A stretch of DNA of 64,000 bases from Phanerodontia chrysosporium (GCA_001910725.1 MJGA01000003.1:1922001-1986000), one strand, 5' to 3'. Positions 44,628 to 56,849 are shown, counted from the stretch's first letter. Notes: generated by a model not told the origin, from the letters alone. Numbers and translations are program-made.

Positions 44628-46119
44628 CTAGTGGCGGGTCTGCGAAGACGCATTGAGTATGGCGATCCGAGAACACGTCTGTGGACACCGTACCTTTTCT
44701 GCCTTGAAGGCACGCATGAGCGCTTCGTACACGTAGAACGCACACGCGTTCGACGGGAAGGCGCGCAGCAGGCACGGCGACAGGCCCGCGAAGAAGCCGC
44801 GGAGACCTGCGACCGCGTAGATGTGCCGCACGGTGCCCCTGAAGGTCGGCCGCGGCTCTGTGTGTGGCACCGCCATCATGCGGCTTTGGCGGGGGCAAGC
44901 GTCAGTCTCCGCAGCGCAACGCTATGCACACGAAAAAGGCCGCACTTTTTCACGTTGTCCGCGGGGATCGCCATGAACCAGAACGCGAACGAGCCGAGCC
45001 CGCCCGAGAGGAAGTTCGCGGTGCCGGTGCTCATCGCGAAGCGCGTCCCGTCGAGGCTCGCGAACGCGCGCATCAGCGCCTGCGCTCGCGCGCATGAGAG
45101 ACCCGCGGGCACACAGCAGAGACACGAGGGCGCACCTCGAACGAGAGGAACATCCACAGGAAGTTCGCGCGGAACGCCATGCTGCCGGTGAAGCCCGTCC
45201 AGAGGCCGAGTGCGCCCCGCGCGCGCACGACCTGCCGCGCGCAGTCGATCGGGCCCTTGTACTGGCGGTCGGCGACGGAGCGCTGCATCTGCATCTGCAG
45301 CTTGACTGTGCGAGGGAGGCGCGTCAGCACGCGTTGGGCGGCGCGCGAGGGCGCGGTGCGACGTACTTTTGAGGTGTTCCATGGGCGTCGCGAGGATCGA
45401 GCTAGGTAACCATGAGCGAGGTGCAGAGCAGGCGAGGGAGCGGCGCGCGCCCACCTCGTGAGGCCAGCACCGAGCCCTGCAATGCCGTGCCCGACGAGCG
45501 TCAGGCGCTGTGCGTCGGATCCAGGGACAGCCTCGGTGAACTTGTGGCGGATGAGAAAGAGGCGGTAGTTGTGCAGCGAGCCGAGCAGCACGGAGTCAAT
45601 CGCGGCCCAGCCCACGGCAGGTGGCGTCGCGCCCTTGTAGAGCGCGAACACGGACTGCGGACGGCATACGTGTCAGTGCACTAGGTTCCCGGGGGGAGGG
45701 GACTGCTGACCTCGTTGCGGACTATCCGGAGGAGACAGTCGATGGCGCCGCGGTACGTGCCTGGCGGTGAGCACTGCAGGCGCGTCTTTACCGTGTCAAA
45801 GCTGCCTCATGCGCATGGTGTGAATGTGATCTGCTCGACGAAGCACACGCATGAGCGCGCGGTGCGTTGAATTAATGTATGGATATCCACGCACCGGAAA
45901 TGATAGAACACGCGCACGCACCCGTGCCCGACTGCAACCTGGGCAACGTGTCACCGGAGGCGTGGAAAGAGACAAGGGTTGCCAAGTACCTTTGTGAGAC
46001 CTAGCAAGTGCCACGCGTGAGCGAGAGCCGTGCGCTGCACACATGTAGCACTGACCGCTTCCAACCCCTGCGAGCGCGCCGACGAGGCGTACGTGGCCGC
46101 TGTCGCTTGGATCCGCCAT
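44628..46119 (-). CDS. Mitochondrial carrier family protein, substrate unknown
   Basis: Inner-membrane solute carrier with three repeats. The start at 46119 gives GHVRLVGALAG, then a short exon VAVGHG joined to FDTVKTRLQCSPPGTYRGAI. Next are SVFALYKGATPPAVGWAAID, the second motif ATPMEHLKVKLQMQ, LGLWTGFTGSMAFRANFLW, FLSGGLGSFAFWFMAIPAD, the third motif PADNVKNRMMAVP and, near the end, FFAGLSPCLLRAFPSNACAF. A tiny last coding exon TRH reaches the stop at 44628-44630. The first signature reads G-F-D-T-V-K, with Gly where the family has Pro. The join between exon 1 (46050-46119) and the short exon near 45920 is out of phase for the best donor (GTCAGT) and in phase for a weaker one (GTTGGA), so the N-terminus is unsettled. 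The third motif (PADNVKNRMM) resembles amino-acid-type carriers, but I would not name a substrate. Confidence 0.8.
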
Positions 46120-46377
46120 CTCCGTCTGGTCTGCGGCGAGACGAGGTTCAGAGAAAAGGGCTGTCCGTTGTTTGTCGACCCTCGCTCATGGCCATGACTG
46201 TTGGGCGCGTCGCCAGGTCCACGTGCTATTCCCCGCGCAGCGGATGCGTGTCGGGCGCTCCTGCGATTCCGCCGTGTTCGATCGTGCACGTAGGCCGTTC
46301 ACACCGTCGCCAGTAGACCTTTGTTACCTCCCATCGTCTACTACACTCCAATTATCAGTCTCTTGCATTACTAGCCA

Positions 46378-47345
46378 TGCCTGACGAGCCAAAGACAACC
46401 GCCCCAGACGCAAGCACAGACAGTCAGGCAGAGGACGCACCGCAGTGCCGGATATGCCTCGACGGTGAAGACCCTGAGCTTGGACGGCTCATCCGTCCGT
46501 GTCTCTGCAAGGGCTCGGTCAGCGTAAGCCACACCACTGCCCTACCGCGCTGCTCGGTGGTTGTTGAAGCCAGTTAGTACGTGCATGTCAAGTGCCTCCA
46601 CCGCTGGCGGAACTCGTCCACGTCCCGCAGCGCCTTCTACCGCTGCCCGCAGTGCGGGTATCACTACCGCTTCGCCCGGACACAGGTCATGGGCATGGCG
46701 AGCAACCCAGTGCGTCCCCTTCTGCTCACCCCGCTTCCCCGTCTCATTTCCTTCCCCCAGTCGTCGTGGGCGCGCTGTCCGGCATCGCCTTCACGCTCCT
46801 GCTCTTCCTCTCGTCCTTCGTCACGACCTGGCTGCTCTCGGGGACGAGCGACGACTCCTACTTCGTCGTCTACCCATGGGAGGTCTTCCGCGAGGTCATC
46901 CGCACCGCCGTGTGCGTCCTCACGGACACGTCCTGCGACACCGCGCGCACGCCGTACTACCGCACCAAGGGCAGCAAGCTGCGGTACCCCACGCCACGCA
47001 AGCCGCCGACGCTCCTCGGCCGCTTCGTGCGCAGGCTGCTGCTCGGCCTGCCCACCGTCGGCGCGGGCTCCCTCTTCAACATGATCTGGTCCCTGCCGTT
47101 TCCTATCACTCACTGGCTCCGCGCCCGCCTGCGCCGTACTGGCCGGAACGCGTCGGACTTTATGACGCTCATTCTACTTGGTGCCGTCGTCATTGGCGCA
47201 GCCCGGTAAGCATCTCGCTCTTCTCAGCGTTTGTGCCTTAACCAACCTCAAGGGAAGCGCGCTATGGAAAGTATACCAACTCACAGAGCGGACGGTCAAA
47301 CGACTGCTACTCCGCGCCGAGGACGCCATCCTCGAAGTGTCGTAA
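46378..47345 (+). CDS. RING-CH (MARCH-type) membrane E3 ubiquitin ligase
   Basis: Probable membrane-bound ubiquitin ligase. The start at 46378 leads to an N-terminal RING-CH finger: CRICLDGEDPELGRLIRPCL, CKGS, then, after an intron, VHVKCLHRWRNSS and FYRCPQCGYHYRFARTQ. The ligand order is C-C-C-C-H-C-C-C as in MARCH proteins. Hydrophobic segments follow: GALSGIAFTLLLFLSSFVTT (about 46770-46835), GAGSLFNMIWSLPFPITHW (about 47060-47115) and FMTLILLGAVVIGAA (about 47160-47205). A short C-terminal helix LWKVYQLTERTVKRLLLRAE ends at 47345. Introns are short. The start is 258 bases from the carrier's start on the other strand. Confidence 0.88.
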
Positions 47346-47472
47346 TTCACTTTGCACAGTCATTATTTATACCAGCGTTCTGCGTCCGGGTCAATGCGAA
47401 GCTAATATGTACGGAACACAAACACAGCTCGGAAGCATACTGAGTACAGCAAGATTACATAGAACGAGTCCA

Positions 47473-50400
47473 CTACCAGTTGCGGCGGAGCTGCTTCTTC
47501 ACCGCCTCGTACAGCGTTTTGGTCTCTGTCCGCCCAGGCTGGAGCTCGTTGATGTACTGATCGACCGCCTGGTCTATCCGGTACACGGGGAAGTCGCCGC
47601 GAGACGCGGGCGAGCCCGGCCGCTTGACGTCCTCCAGCCAGTCGATGAGCAGCACCGCAATGTCGGATGACACGGCCTGCACGTTCGCTTGATCGTTGAA
47701 CGGCGGTATCTAGACCCGGCCTTCAGTTCATATTGCAGCACGAGTCTGGGGAATTACAAACCTGAGATTCGTACATCTCGTGGAAGATGTCCCAGACTTC
47801 GTGATACGGCATGCCGCACTGCACCAATATCCGCGCCGCCCAACCGTGGGGCAGCAGACCCTTGTGGGTCAGCGCGAAGCGCACCAGCAGGGAAGCGATG
47901 TGGCGCGTCGGGAATGCGCTGTCCGAGGGGTAGAATCGCTGGCCGAGAGGGATGACCTTGGACATGATCTGGTCGGCCGCAGCCTTCGGGTCGGCGTTGT
48001 CCGCGGCTGCAATGTGTGTTCAGACGTTGTATCACGTGGGTGCACCAAGAGACATACCCTCTTCAACAATGCGGTTCCAGATGGCTTTACCAGGGACTCG
48101 TCGCGGTGGCCGGATACGTGGAAGATAAGGAGCTTCATGACAGGAAGATCGAAGGGCTCAGCGAACAGCTGGTACAGCTGAACAGCAGATGAGTACAGAA
48201 GCGTGGAAGAGGGTCACTGTTGACGTACCTCAGTGATGTTGAACAACCGCTTGCTCAACAGCTGAATCTTGGGGCCATCCTCTCCGCTGGCTTGTGGCAG
48301 AAGAGTGTGATAGATCTCCAGCTGTACCTGCGCGACGTCGAGCTTCTCCTCGAGGTCGGTCAGGAAGGAGATGGCGGCCTCGTGTGCCCCCATGGAAGAA
48401 ACAGGATGTGACTTGGCGTTTCCGACGGCGAGGGTGAGGTATTCAAGGCGTTCTTCGAGAGAGAGGTTGAACCTGGCAAACCGATGTGAGTCAACTGAGC
48501 GCGACAAAAAACATGAAAGCCACGCACTCTGTCGATTCTGCCAAAGCACCGAGCACTTCAGCAGCACGCAGCGGCTGGCCGTCCTTGACGTAGAACTGCC
48601 ACAGTAGCTGGTACTTCTGCACCGTGATCGGCTCCCTCCTGAGGTGCGCCTCGAGGTACACCGGCCGCATCTCGAGCAGCTCGTCAGCAAGCCCACGCTG
48701 GATGAGCCAATCGTAGAGCGTCGAGTGGAACATCTCGTCCTCGCTGGCGAATGCGAGCGCGTATGCGTGCGTCCGGACGGCCTCGAGCTCGTCCGAGGGC
48801 GTCGTTTTTGCCTGGTCCTCGAATTGCTCTAGCGAGTCGAGAACGAGGTCGTAGCAATGCTGGCGGTGCTGCCACTGTTCCGCACGAGGGTCGTTCGGCG
48901 GGCAGCCCGCAGCCCAGTACTCCGCGCCTTGTCCGTCGTCAAATATCTGGGCGCAGTAGAGCGGCAGCTCAACAGCACCCTTGGCATACCGGAGGTGCTG
49001 GTAGTCGCCGATAATTTCCCGTAGCTTCTCGATATCCAATATCCGCGCGCCCTTGATGAACAGCCTGGAGAACAATTGGTAAAACAACTCATTGCCACAG
49101 TGCGATACTTGTACTGACCTCAACGACTCTGAAAGCCACTTTTGCTGCTCGGCAGGATTGCGAGTCTCAACAGCCTTCCGCACGTTCTCCTTAGCCTTGT
49201 AAAGCAGAACATCGTCTGTGCTGCAGAACGAACCACAACGCTCTTGCAAGACTTCGCTAATGGTGTCCACCTATTTTTCCCATTTTACCATACGTCAGAA
49301 GTCGGTCCGAACGCGTTGAATGATTACCCACGCTGATTTGTTGGCCAATTTGCTGATTGATGACAACATTGACCAGGGCACGGGAGACGTTTATACCTTC
49401 TTGCGAGGTAATGAGTTGCTCGTATGTTAGGGAAGCGACGAGCTTCTGCACGGATTGTTCGCACCTAAAGATTGTTTCTTAGTCAAATATGTTGGGTAAT
49501 GTCCAGCGGCAACTTACTGCGAAACCAACTCGCCCAATCTGTGGTCTGAGAGAAGTAGGATGAAAGATATTGCTTCGATTGTCCGACCGAGCAAGCTTAG
49601 CAATTGGTTCACGGAGCTTTGCTCTGCCTAAGCCCAATCAGTCTACGTCATAGATTAGGCAAGCGGAATACATACCTTCCAAGCCTCTTGCTCAGTGGCA
49701 GCTGCGGCACGGGCCCCAGTGTGATCTCCAGGTGCCGAGTGGAACAGGTGTGGATTCCTGTCCAGGAAGTCTTTCAGCGCCCAGAGGTTCTTCTGCACAG
49801 TGATGAGCACCTCGTCAGAGACATTGGACACCGGCAGACCATTTGCTCTATACAAAATCAGCGAGAGCTCCTTATTCTCAAGTCTCTGCTTACCCTGGCT
49901 TTGTGACCTTTGCCATCCATATCGGTCTCACGAGACGAGCAAAGTACAGAGCGAGACCTTCGCGACGCCCGCTGAAAGTTGCAGTACCGGATGTGGCAGC
50001 GTCTCCTGTAACATAGGTCAGCTGAGCTTACTTAACGTAGCTCGAGTGACGCACCTGTCCCATAAGTTGTCCTTTCTGCCCACATGGGCCGCTCACCGAA
50101 GTCATAGAAGGCCTGTTTAGCTACCGTCGCAAGATCGGCGCTGACAGTGGCTACTGCCCCGAGTGATTGGTCGCCGAGATCTAGGAACGTGTTGCCACTA
50201 GCAATGGCAAGAAGCATGGCGCAAGTCTGGTCACGGCCAAAGCTATCTCTGAATTGAATAAGAGGTTGCGCGTTGCCTTCCACCTGGAACTCTTCGATTA
50301 CTGCTCGCAGGTAATCAAGTGCGCGGCGTTTAGCGAGGAAGGTAAGGCCACTGTTGGTCAGGATCATGTATTGCCGTGGCGGCTCGGAGAATTGTCTGGC

Positions 50401-52245
50401 CAGCTCATTCAACACGGAGGGGGTAGGGGAATTGGGTGGACTGTCAGTGGCGGCCGCCAGAGATGGCCTGGGGACGGGTGCCATAGCCCAAGTTCGCCCA
50501 GGAATGGCAAGAAGGGTAGCATACTCCGTCAACAATGGTCGAGGTGGGCCAGCGTTTGCCCCGTAAGTGACCGCTTGCGGCTGCGGTTGAGTCTGGGGGC
50601 CGTTGACCTGGCCAAAGGAGCCTATCTTCGTCAAATCAGGCGATACACAGAGGATGAAGTCGGTGCCGTCCGTATCCCCTGGTTGGGCAGCGAGTAGAAG
50701 ACCAGCCTCGTAGCATGAGTTATCTAACTCCTTGACAATGAATGGGCGAGGATTGTGCTCGCTCTGCCTGGGATGTGCGCCATAGCCGGGAAGAGCAGGT
50801 GGGAATGGTTGGGCCTGTTCGTCAGGATGCAACAAGTTCGCTGGTGGTAACCGAACATGAACCAGCTGGAGCGGCCGCTGGCCCCCTGTAGAAGATCCAG
50901 CTGCATAACCGTAGTTGTAATACCCAGACGCGCCAGGAGCGAAGTATAGCCGTAAGCCGTTGCTCGTCACCGCAACGAGGTGGACGTCGTTTTGCGAGGT
51001 ACCAGGCTCGATCACATGTAAGGCACAGAGCGAGAACGTTTGTGGTATGATGGCAGGTGACCCTGGTGCTTTATCTTGCGCAGCTTTGCACAGGTTGGAG
51101 AGCGTTTGGATGTGGCTGATCGCCTTTTCGCCACCTGTCCTGTAGACGGAGATGCAGTTATTAGACGTCAAGGCATAGAAGCAGTTTCTCGAATGGTCGG
51201 AAACAAGGGATACAATCCGGTCTGCAAGTGTTTAGTAGGAATGACGACCTCTAAGCAGCATAACTCACCTTCTGCTTTAGCCGTACCGAGAATAGGCAAG
51301 AAGCTCTGCACACCACCCACCGAGTGGTTGACCAGCTGCACGCGCTTGCCGAACCAGCCCTCTTTCTCCTGGTAATGCAGCTCATATAGATTGCCGTCTT
51401 GCAAACCGCACATGAAGATGCGGCCATCGGAGGTACCGATCACGGAAGACATTTCGACTTCTGTTTGTACTGTCATTTCAGTGGCGTAGAGCTTGATATC
51501 ACGGTGGCCAGAGTGGCCAGAGGTAGGCGACGTCGCTGAGACACCCAAAAGCAACACGGATACCGGGGTGCAAATCACCAGCAGAGACGTGATCTCGTCG
51601 ATGAATACCCCAGCCTTGGGCTTCACAAGCGCGACGTGGGTGATGACGTCTGGTTGCTCGGTGAATGAGCTCAAATCGTCTCTGTATTCACACATCCACA
51701 TCAGACACGACAAGAGTATGCTGCGTACAGACGTACCCTCCCAAATAATCCCATAGGAATAAGTTATGGTCAATGCTTATCCAGACTCTGTCGATCTCCG
51801 GCATGAGGCCCATATGTGTCGTCACGCTGGCAGCTGCGCGGCCATTAGAGGCGTTGATTATCGTACATTAATTACGCACTATTGTAGTACTGGAACAAGC
51901 TCTCGGGGATGCCTATGAGCCTCCGCTTTTGAAACGGGACGCGATGGTCGTCGGGGAAGACACTGTAAGACGCGGATGACGGCGCGCCAGCTGAAGAGGT
52001 ATAAGCCAAGAGCATATAGAGAGGCGACTAGGGTACGTACGTATGGTCAACATGTCCCCCAACGCTGGAACAGCCTGCGCATCCTTCACAAGCTGGTCAT
52101 GTATGACGCGCCCTGCACCCTGCAAGGCGGGTAGGTCGACCGTAGGGGCGGGTTTCACGGCATGCTGAAGCTGAGCACCTCTTGTAGTCGATGCCTTCCA
52201 GAGTGCGCTGGTCCCCGGGGCAAGCGTTGAGGACGAAGGGACCAT
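47473..52245 (-). CDS. Nucleoporin Nup155/Nup170 (inner ring)
   Basis: Scaffold nucleoporin of the nuclear pore inner ring. The start at 52245 gives MVPSSSTLAPGTSALWKAST, then RVIHDQLVKDAQAVPALGDM. The N-terminal beta-propeller contains FTEQPDVITHVALVKPKAGV, IGTSDGRIFMCGLQDGNLYE, LHYQEKEGWFGKRVQLVNHS and NNCISVYRTGGEKAISHIQT. The alpha-solenoid holds KENVRKAVETRNPAEQQKWL, REIIGDYQHLRYAKGAVELP, DEMFHSTLYDWLIQRGLADE, ITVQKYQLLWQFYVKDGQPL, FDLPVMKLLIFHVSGHRDES, HGWAARILVQCGMPYHEVWD and the end YEAVKKQLRRNW (stop 47473). More than fifteen exons. The longest open exon is 50032-51171. I saw no frame break but did not test each join. Confidence 0.92.
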
Positions 52246-52483
52246 GGCTATCGCGAGTAGCGAATGTTGGAGAGAAACGCGTTTTCCGGCGCCTACCCTC
52301 ACGCGGAGTATTGTGCGGTTAGCGCCGGAACTCGCTCTTGTTTATGGCCACTTGTGCTAGGCCGTTTCGCAACCGCATCCAGTCTTGTCAGCTACTTCCA
52401 CCTAACTCCTATTGTGTGGCCCTCAAGAGGCTCTCCTACTGCAGCTCTCTTCCTTACACGTCTGGCTAGTCAACGCCACCGAG

Positions 52484-53663
52484 ATGTCCGACCACAAGTT
52501 TCCTCGCTTCCCCCAAGTTCAGAGAGCCATCTTGGCCGAGATTGAACGGCCGGACTTCAACGCTGCTCTTCCCCCGCTCTCTGATAATTCTTGGCTTGCC
52601 ATACTCAAAGGCTCTCAATGGCAGTACGAAGAGAACGACAGACTCGAGTTTCTTGGCGATGCTCTGATGTACGCCACAATCGGTCGCCTGCTCTACTCGG
52701 AGATTCCTCTGGGAACACCTGCTCTTTACAGCGTATGTCTCACTCCTTCCAACTTGCGTTAACTATCTTGTATAAAGTGTAAGGCGCACTTTCTATCTCG
52801 CAGACCCTTCGCGCAGCGCTTCACTCCAATCAGACCTTCTCCCGACTCGCGGAAAAACTTGACATTCTGGCCGTCAGCAGTCATGTTCTCAAGGTACTGA
52901 CTGCCAAAACTTTTGGAGAGGGTACCTCGGCACCTAGCAAATCTCGCGGCCAGGTCAAAGCTACCGCGGATCTTTTTGAAACCATTATTGGCACGTATTT
53001 CAACGAGGCTGGGTTTGAGGCGCTGTGTGAGTGGACCAAGAGCCTCTACAAGACGTTAATCCTCGCAGCGAAGAAGGCATATATGTCAAGGTACGGACAA
53101 CCTTCTACATCCATGTGGTCAGCCCTAGCAATTGAGTTCCCCTGCTCTCAGTCAACCCGCGATTCATGCTCGTAATCCTCCGCCCGTCTTGAGGCCTCGA
53201 GTGTACTCTCCTATGAGGCCAGCGGCTTTGTTCATCAAGCCAAAGCGATCTCTTGCAGTTCACAAAGTGACAGTCAATATCAAGAACCCTATAAAGGTGG
53301 CCATCCATCGAAGTAGGCACGCACGTGTAGGGCTCTTGCATGGTAGCTGATCCTTGGGTCCCCATAGCCGTCCCTTCTAGCAAGCAAAGATCATCGAGAC
53401 CATCGAAACTGTCTCAAACCTCAGCTTCAACTCGGAACGCCACCGTACAGCCAATTGTCATCGACTTGACGAACGTCGAAGACTCTGACATGGAGCTCGG
53501 GTCAGATACCCATGACGGACCATCTGCGGCACCACTGGTGTTGGCAGAAGTGGCGCCCTCTTCGCATCTGACACGATCTTCTGCAGAGCGGTTGGCAAAC
53601 GAAGAACAAGAAGATCGATACGACGAGCAGTATCTAGAGGACATGCTTATAGCAGGTAATTAA
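52484..53663 (+). CDS. RNase III-domain protein with SUMO-interaction-like motif
   Basis: Putative double-strand RNA endonuclease. The start at 52484 gives PQVQRAILAEIERPDFNAAL, then the RNase III signature YEENDRLEFLGDALMYATIG. Exon 2 (from 52804) gives LHSNQTFSRLAEKLDIL and KATADLFETIIGTYFNEAGF. Residues matching the four metal-binding acids are present (about Glu55, Asp59, Asp139, Glu142), so activity is possible. No double-stranded RNA binding domain follows. The tail from 53150 is basic and Pro-rich (HARNPPPVLRPRVYSP), then acidic, and contains PIVIDLTNVEDSD (about 53450-53490). That is a hydrophobic IVIDL core followed by acids, the usual form of a SUMO-interacting motif. It shares the exon 1/exon 2 boundary position with the next gene, 295 bases downstream, which is its tandem paralogue. 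Confidence 0.8.
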
Positions 53664-53957
53664 CCGAAGCTTGACATGCTACTCCCGTGCTTTTCCGCCG
53701 AATATTCATGGTTCATTGGTGTTTCTTTTGTCGCGCGCGGATCCGTTCCGAGATGTGGTCCCCTTCTTTGACTAATGATGTGCTGCATGTACTGTATGTG
53801 TACTGTATCGGTGCCTTGCAGTGGCGCCTGTCACAGTGCGCGCTTGATACCCTGTGCCAGTTACTCTCGACTCTTCCTTGAAGTTGTGCCATCTACTACC
53901 GGTTGATCCACGTACACAAATCCAATCTCATCACCTATATCCATTGCCTTGACCAGG

Positions 53958-55265
53958 ATGAGTCAAGATATGACGGCCAAGGCAGCCATCGAGAAGGCTA
54001 TATACCGCGCAATCTTTGACGATCCAGCCTTTACCATCGATGCACCCAAGCTTACTCCTGCGCTATGGGAGCGTGTCTCCATTCGTACTCCAGGTAATAT
54101 GAAGGAGATCGAACGCCTCGAGTTCCTAGGAGACTCCTTGATGGACGCTAGTATCGCCATAGCCCTTTACAACATCGTACCAGATGGTACGCCACATAAA
54201 TATACGGTGATCCCTGCCCAGTAGCAGTGTATAGATGGCAGGACTAATCATCGGGCGGCAGGTCATGCTCAGCTCGTTACACGCTAATCGTACCTTCTGC
54301 CATCTGGCGCGGAAGATGGAAATAGAGCACGGAGGCGCGGACACGAAGAACATCGGTGATGTCTTCGAAACAATCGTCGGTGCATATTACACGGAAAAGG
54401 GTTTCGACGCAGTTCATCAATGGGCTCTACGGATATACGAGCCTCTTGTACAGGAGGCAAGCGTCGCATTCGACACATGGTAAATATTGACCGAAGGAGT
54501 ATGCTGTGTGCGAAGTGCTAACATTTAAATTGCAGCACGACGCAAGTTGACCGAAATAGCACACCCCATAAGGGGGAAGTCGACACGTCTTCTAGCAAAG
54601 GAAAGGGGAAAGCTAGAAGGAGATCATCCACCACTCAAGGAAGGCTAACGGACGCGTGCTCCTCGCGGTCTCAAGCACCGCAGCGGTCTTCCGTGGAGGG
54701 TGTTACACGAGGCTTTCCGCCAGCGATATCAGCCGTCCAATCCACCAGCCCGACAGAGGCTCGAAGTCTTCATCGCGGCTCCTCGTTTCATACCAGGTCG
54801 ACAGAGAACTACACAAGCGACCAAAGCAGTAGTCACCGTACCCGACGTTTCAAAACTGACAGCAACAGCGATGACGAGCCACTACCGGAGTTTTGGGAGA
54901 AAATTCGTCTTGACGATGGCCAAGTCGTATTTCTGGATCATACAACCGAAAAGACCACTTGGGAAGACCCTCGTCGGGGCCGTACCCCTTCACCTTCTCC
55001 CGAAGCAGTGCCTGATGCTTGGCGGGCACGCCTTGTAGCTGGGTCCGAAGACATGCCAGATGACCAGCCGCCCACGGCGCGCACACTCAGCTCATACGAC
55101 GATGTATTCCCCGATCTCGTGAACGAAGGATATACCGCTAGTACCGCTGCCCCTTCCAGCTTGTCTCCTCATGCTCTGCCGGAGTTTTGGGAACTGCGAC
55201 AAGGCCGAGACGGAAAGACATATTACATAGATCATACCAACGCTACCTTCATGGAAAGCACTTAG
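53958..55265 (+). CDS. RNase III-domain protein with WW domains
   Basis: Tandem paralogue of the gene before it, with a different tail. The start at 53958 gives SQDMTAKAAIEKAIYRAIFD. The RNase III signature is MKEIERLEFLGDSLMDASIA, and LHANRTFCHLARKMEIEHGG and KNIGDVFETIVGAYYTEKGF follow. The acids near residues 55, 59, 116 and 119 are kept. From 54530 the tail is Ser/Thr/Lys-rich and disordered, then holds a WW domain (LPEFWEKIRLDDGQVVFLDH, then TTEKTTWEDPR, about 54880-54975). A second WW-like unit follows (LPEFWELRQGRDGKTYYIDH, about 55165-55235), but it stops at TNATFMEST before the expected second Trp and Pro. In the +1 frame TGG at 55252 continues for 26 codons, so a frame error may have cut it. 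No double-stranded RNA binding domain is seen. I know of no described RNase III plus WW protein of this form. Confidence 0.8.
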
Positions 55266-55446
55266 TACACATTCGAATCACACTGTTCCTTCGAGTCCTG
55301 CATCCCGGAAAGGAAAGTTTCCGATCATGTGATCTGCGCGTGGTTCATGTTCCCCCCACGCGGCGCGACGCGAAACTGATCTCTTTGTCCTAGCTCTCGA
55401 CGTTCCTCAAGACTACACCGACAACGTCCTCACAGAATCCAAACAG

Positions 55447-56305
55447 ATGCCAGCAGTCAAGCAAGCACCGACCCGGCAGGCTATCACTCTCAAAGGTTCG
55501 ACAAGTCTCGTCACGGAATTCTTCAAATACGCGGCCAACACGTCAGTTTGAGCACTCGTCTCACGAGCGACCTCTCAACTGAACTCACATACCCAGGATT
55601 CTTTTTCAGCGTGGTGTCTATCCTGCAGATGACTTCCATATGGTCAAGAAATATGGTCAGACCGTCCTAGTGACGCAAGACCTTGCACTCGAGAATTACC
55701 TAGACAAGTACGCCCGCCCAGCATCGTGTCTCGTCCAGGTTCATTGAGCGGCTGACGTTCCTGCAGAATTTTGACTCAAGTAAACAGTCAGTTCCATCGT
55801 ATTGTCTCCAAGTAGCGTCTGCGATGCTGACTAGGCCTGGTGGCACGACAGAGTGGCTCCTCACAGGATCTATCACACAACTTGTCTTGGCCATTATCTC
55901 GAAGGACTCCCGGGTAACGATGGAGCGATGGGTGTTTGACATCAACATCGTTGACCAATCGTCGAACTCATCTGAGCCGTAAGTTGTGTTCCTACTATGG
56001 TTTATCGTTTATACTTATGTCTTCGCAGCGCGCCCGCCAAACCAGAGTCCGAAATCCAAGCAGAGATCAGGAACATCCTGAAGCAAATTGTTTCTACCGT
56101 GACTTTCCTGCCCGTTATCGACGAGCCCACAGTTTTCAACATTCTTGCCTACACCTCCGAATCTGCTGATGTCCCTGCGGATGAATGGGTGGATACCGAC
56201 CCCTTGGCAATCGAGGCTAGCAAGAGTCAACAAGTGAAATTACGGAGCTTCAGCACTGACGTGCACCGGATCGAGGCGATGGTTGCCTACCGCTATGAGG
56301 GGTGA
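55447..56305 (+). CDS. MAD2: Spindle checkpoint protein Mad2 (HORMA domain)
   Basis: HORMA-domain protein that binds Cdc20 and delays anaphase until kinetochores are attached. The start at 55447 gives MPAVKQAPTRQAITLKGSTS, LVTEFFKYAANT, then, by short introns, ILFQRGVYPADDFHMVKKYG, LVTQDLALENYLDKILTQVN, KWLLTGSITQLVLAIISKDS and RVTMERWVFDINIVDQSS. The C-terminal safety-belt region is EIRNILKQIVSTVTFLPVID, VFNILAYTSESADVP and VKLRSFSTDVHRIEAMVAYR. About 200 residues, as usual. The join into KWLLTG needs the acceptor CGACAG near 55850 rather than the nearer CTAG. Complete, no frame break. Confidence 0.95.
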
Positions 56306-56849
56306 TGAAATGACTGGATGCTATTTGACGATAGCCGTCACGACATCCGATCTCACCCTCTGTCTGTTGGTTGTGTGTACATTTTGTTCAGCTTCGATAG
56401 TTCGCAGTGCGTTGTTGATTTGTATCAGTACTTCCTATTGTATAGATGGCCCTCACAGCATCCGATTCATGTTTACCGCTCGTAGTGCAAAGACGGCGCT
56501 GACAATGGGCAGCCTAGAGGCGTGTGTATGCATGCTGTATGCGCTGTGAGCTGCTGTGAGAGAATGAGGCAGCCCCTGGCAGACTCCACCATCGCCATGA
56601 CAGTGGAAGAAAGTGATGGACGACCACGCGGGGTCTTTCGACCTCATCCGACGTCTCCGTTCCATTCTTTATCTACCACCACCGCCTGGGCGGCCACAGC
56701 CTCGCTCTTTTTCGCTCGTTCTCCTCTTTTAGCTGAAGCTTGCCTTCCACTCTTTCGTCTGGCCGGTTCCGGACGTTATTTTCAACTTACTCGAGAGCCG
56801 ACTTATCACCAGTACAGGTTACTTGGCCGACACTACATCCTTGACGACG
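56306..56849. other. Spacer between MAD2 and NoxA
   Basis: 544 bases: 3' UTR of MAD2, then promoter and 5' UTR of NoxA. Open frames here (for example 56522-56905) run into the NoxA start in another frame and show no domain. Confidence 0.45.
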
